Source: Pseudoflavonifractor sp. (GTDB lineage: Bacteria; Bacteroidota; Bacteroidia; Bacteroidales; Muribaculaceae). From it: DNA of 64,000 nt. The translations under genes and the position numbers were made by a program. The notes under the pieces are model-generated. The model was not told the DNA's origin and did not search any database. It saw only the letters and a program-made list of their open reading frames with translations. Below are positions 62,436 through 64,000 of the stretch, in pieces (within the stretch, counting starts at the first letter, position 1; each line of letters starts with the position of its first letter). The stretch lies in NCBI GenBank assembly GCA_023667145.1, contig JAMPAQ010000001.1, positions 1,042,912-1,106,911 of the forward strand. Direction: 5' to 3'.

Positions 62436-62490
62436 TGTTCAAAAATATCGAATTGTTCAATCGTATTGAACTGCAATATTATATTGAACA
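62436..62490. repeat. 55-bp dyad of four GTTCAA half-sites, 18-bp spaced
   Basis: GTTCAA occurs at 62437-62442 and 62455-62460, and its complement TTGAAC at 62466-62471 and 62484-62489. Both pairs are exactly 18 bp apart and the whole is symmetric about 62463. The outer half-sites extend to TGTTCAA/TTGAACA. It looks like a binding array for a dimeric or tetrameric DNA-binding protein. Confidence 0.7.
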
Positions 62491-62517
62491 GGCCCAAGCA
62501 AGGCACAGGATACCCAT

Positions 62518-62586
62518 ACTTCCTGATTTGTGAGTAGTTCACTTTCTCATTTGTGAGGTTTTGACTTCCTGATTTATGAATAACCT
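62518..62586. repeat. Three tandem 23-bp iteron-like repeats
   Basis: ACTTCCTGATTTGTGAG (62518), ACTTTCTCATTTGTGAG (62541) and ACTTCCTGATTTATGAA (62564) begin at exact 23-bp intervals, with variable 6-bp ends. Copy 2 differs from copy 1 at two of 17 positions, and copy 3 also at two. Iterons of this size often bind a replication, transfer or excision protein. Confidence 0.75.
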
Positions 62587-62611
62587 ACAATATTCACTGG
62601 CGAAACGAGGC

Positions 62612-62838
62612 GGAGATGCAACGCTTGGCTGTGCTGGGTTGAGTGCCGTCAAAAGGTGACGGGCTGCGCCTGACACCCATTGACCGCACTCTGCATAGTA
62701 AAAGCGGGCTAAACACCGGTAGCCTCAACGCCGCGTGAGGATGCGCCGGGGACGTCGCTGTACCTCGCACGACTCAGATCGGCAACCCGTGTTCTTCACG
62801 CCCGCTTCATAGTTCTTTTCATAGGTCGTTGCATCTCC
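62612..62838 (+). ncRNA. Candidate structured RNA of about 227 nt
   Basis: The ends of this GC-rich stretch are a perfect 12-bp complement (62612-62623 with 62827-62838). Inside it 62703-62709 pairs with 62800-62806 (AGCGGGC/GCCCGCT), and local hairpins form at 62646-62662 (CCGTC-type, 5 bp) and 62723-62740 (CCTCA/TGAGG). No reading frame of note is present. Nested long-range pairs around local hairpins are what a folded RNA shows. The strand is assigned only because the downstream genes read plus. No known RNA family was recognised. Confidence 0.5.
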
Positions 62839-62865
62839 ACATCGTTGTCAGGGATACCATTTTCG

Positions 62866-63162
62866 TATGTCTGTCATTCAGTGTCACCCTGCGGGGCTGC
62901 GCTGGCTCTACTTTCATGCTGATTATAAGCGGAGTTCAAAGTATGTTCGCTCGTGGCGATGAACGTGCCGGAACGGGGTATTCTTTGCCTTCCGGCTGAA
63001 AAAATCTCCACACTTCCCGGTGGTCAGGTAGTATTTTTTAAGCCGTGAGGCGAACACCCCTTTGCTTTCCGTCACGCTGCGGGTTCATCGAGCGAACAAA
63101 CTTCAAACTGCGATTATACGCATTAAAAAAATATCGCCTTATGACACTGAATGACAGACATA
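62866..63162. repeat. Large inverted repeat (21-bp perfect arms) enclosing further stems
   Basis: 62866-62886 is the exact complement of 63142-63162. Inside, TGTTCGCTCG (62944-62953) pairs with 63089-63098, ATGAAC (62959-62964) with 63083-63088, and GCCGGAA (62967-62973) forms a hairpin with 62990-62996. The right arm overlaps the first codons of the gene starting at 63141. A cruciform, an oriT-like site or a regulatory leader are possible. Confidence 0.75.
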
Positions 63163-63356
63163 TTAAAAATTCGAGCTTCACTCCTTCACCAGCTCAAACC
63201 GCATTAAAAAAGGTGGCAAAGGTGGTTGTGGTTATCCTCGGTGCTATTGTCGGTCTGATGGTGTGGGCGGTTGTAAAGCCGATATTCCGAGGTGTGGGGT
63301 GGCTAATCTCCATGCTGACGATGATGGCGATAATCTATTGGTTAATAACATTCTAA
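63141..63356 (+). CDS. Small membrane protein of a mobile element
   Basis: This 71-residue protein (MTLNDRHIKNSSFTPSPAQTALKKVAK) has one or two membrane segments (VVVVILGAIVGLMVWAVV and LISMLTMMAIIYWLI). The family is not recognised. The ATG at 63141 lies inside the right arm of the large inverted repeat, so RNA folding could control its translation. A longer frame from 63045 would run through the repeat and has no support. pcfK follows after 12 bases, which makes it the first gene of that operon. Confidence 0.6.
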   Translation: MTLNDRHIKNSSFTPSPAQTALKKVAKVVVVILGAIVGLMVWAVVKPIFRGVGWLISMLTMMAIIYWLITF

Positions 63357-63368
63357 AATATTACGACT

Positions 63369-63824
63369 ATGGCAAAGACAATGAAATCAAACGACTCTGC
63401 AATCGCAGTAATGCAGCAGATGTTGCAGGAGCGTTGCATCGCTGAACTGATGTTCGCAATCAAAATGGCTAATCCCTCAAAGTCAATGGAGGGCGCAATA
63501 AACTACCTATGCTCCCAAATCCAAAAGAGCGGACTATGCGTGGTTGACAATGATACCGTGATGAACCTTCTGGTACATTACTTTGACGAGAACGAGATTG
63601 AGGAAGGCGCAAAGGTAAACTGCAACATAGTTGTCAGCAAGCCGGAACTTTCCGAGGAAGATAAAGCCAATCTCAAAGAGAAGGCAATGGAGCAGTACAA
63701 GGAAGAACAGCTCCGAGAACTCCGCAGACAGAGCCAACCGAAGGCGACCGCACCCAAGCATACCGCCACCGCACCGAAAGCAGGAGCAGAAATCAATGTT
63801 CAACCAAGTCTTTTTGACCTCTAA
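63369..63824 (+). CDS. PcfK-like protein
   Basis: This 151-residue protein matches the PcfK-like family (PF14058) of Bacteroidales conjugative and mobilizable elements. The N-terminal helical part MAKTMKSNDSAIAVMQQMLQERCIAELMFAIKMANPSKSMEGAINYLCSQ and the central CNIVVSKPELSEEDKANLKEKAMEQYKEEQ are typical. The Pro/Ala/Thr-rich tail ends in a QPSLFDL motif, similar to short C-terminal sliding-clamp-binding peptides (Q-x-x-L-F). It is followed 11 bases later by pcfJ, and the pair is a reliable marker of mobile elements; its biochemical role is unknown. Confidence 0.82.
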   Translation: MAKTMKSNDSAIAVMQQMLQERCIAELMFAIKMANPSKSMEGAINYLCSQIQKSGLCVVDNDTVMNLLVHYFDENEIEEGAKVNCNIVVSKPELSEEDKANLKEKAMEQYKEEQLRELRRQSQPKATAPKHTATAPKAGAEINVQPSLFDL

Positions 63825-63835
63825 AACTTACGGAT

Positions 63836-64000
63836 ATGTTAGCAAGAACTAAAAATCAGAAGAATATAATGTCAGCGGGAGGGTATCTTCGCCCTCTCAC
63901 TGCCAAGCAGAAAGAATGGGCTTTCCTCAACAGCGTTGAACATTTCGCCTATCGCCACCCAAAATCCCACAAATGTACCTGTATGGACTGCGGTCATCAG
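63836..64000 (+). CDS. PcfJ-like protein, 3' truncated by window edge
   Basis: The first 55 codons run in frame to the last base of the window. MLARTKNQKNIMSAGGYLRPLTAKQKEWAFLNSVEHFAYRHPKSHKCTCMDCGHQ fits the N-terminus of PcfJ-like proteins (PF14284), including the C-x-C-x-x-C cluster of the zinc-binding part. It follows pcfK by 11 bases. The gene should continue for several hundred codons beyond the window. Confidence 0.8.
   Translation, partial: MLARTKNQKNIMSAGGYLRPLTAKQKEWAFLNSVEHFAYRHPKSHKCTCMDCGHQ

Noticed and set aside
62288-62533. 81-residue open frame on the plus strand starting with TTG
   Set aside because: It starts within the ATPase promoter region, runs through the GTTCAA dyad and the first iteron, has no ATG start and no family resemblance.
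62974-62987. TATTCTTTG in the loop region before the pcfK operon as a promoter
   Set aside because: It has one base too many for TAnnTTTG and lacks a -33 element.

Overview
The window is bacterial and almost certainly from the order Bacteroidales, most like a Muribaculaceae-type gut commensal. This is inferred from gene content: SusB-like GH97, DPP IV-type S9 peptidase, DUF5106, DUF6056, START-like and DUF2874 proteins, PcfK/PcfJ, and a Rho with a long disordered insert. It is also inferred from repeated upstream signals of the form TTG(N)-19 bp-TAnnTTTG, the Bacteroidetes sigma-ABfr promoter, with no obvious Shine-Dalgarno sequences. No rRNA or tRNA gene or CRISPR array was seen.

Layout. 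1-570: the end of a GNAT gene cut by the window edge, then the rplS promoter and leader. 568-7225: rplS, three small minus-strand envelope/START-like genes, pta-ackA (acetate and ATP from acetyl-CoA), a LEA-like helical protein, ddh (meso-DAP) and lgt (lipoprotein lipidation). 7247-10383: a minus-strand secreted cassette (GHL10 hydrolase, degenerate endonuclease-I homologue, lipoprotein). 10521-14709: fabI, a lipoprotein, clpB. 14873-22545: an eight-gene plus-strand run (DUF5106 thioredoxin-like, DoxX, mnmA, bifunctional nuclease, nucleoside-type MFS, rsmE, kdsA, TPR protein), then a PepSY-like lipoprotein. 33305-23163: a six-gene minus-strand run led by a receiver-receiver-PEP-synthase-type ATP-grasp fusion, followed by a coiled-coil protein, DPP IV, a membrane protein, miaA and a secreted protein. 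33529-38389: efp, an aquaporin, and a wza/wzc-type export pair. 38609-44995: a UDG-family protein, dedA, rpe, ftsK, lolA-like, trxB. 45004-50902: GNAT, recR, panC-panD, ffh, folD, capA-like. 51169-59869: an AT-richer DUF6056 membrane protein preceded by twin palindromes, dnaG, rho, GH97.

From about 59900 to the right edge the window becomes accessory DNA: an IS5-type transposase remnant, a DUF234-type ATPase with a palindrome over its start of transcription, about 880 bp without a convincing gene, and the first genes of a conjugative or mobilizable element (small membrane protein, PcfK, PcfJ start). The 880-bp stretch is full of structure: a four-half-site dyad, three 23-bp iterons, a region with nested long-range complementarity that looks like a folded RNA, and a 21-bp perfect inverted repeat enclosing about 300 bp. 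This is the most promising part of the window for something undescribed.

Most of the core genes serve envelope building (lgt, kdsA, wza/wzc, ddh, fabI, lolA-like), translation and tRNA modification (rplS, efp, mnmA, miaA, rsmE, ffh), DNA metabolism (dnaG, ftsK, recR, UDG family) and central metabolism (pta-ackA, rpe, panCD, folD). All coordinates and motifs were read by eye. Family assignments rest on recognised motifs, not on database searches.
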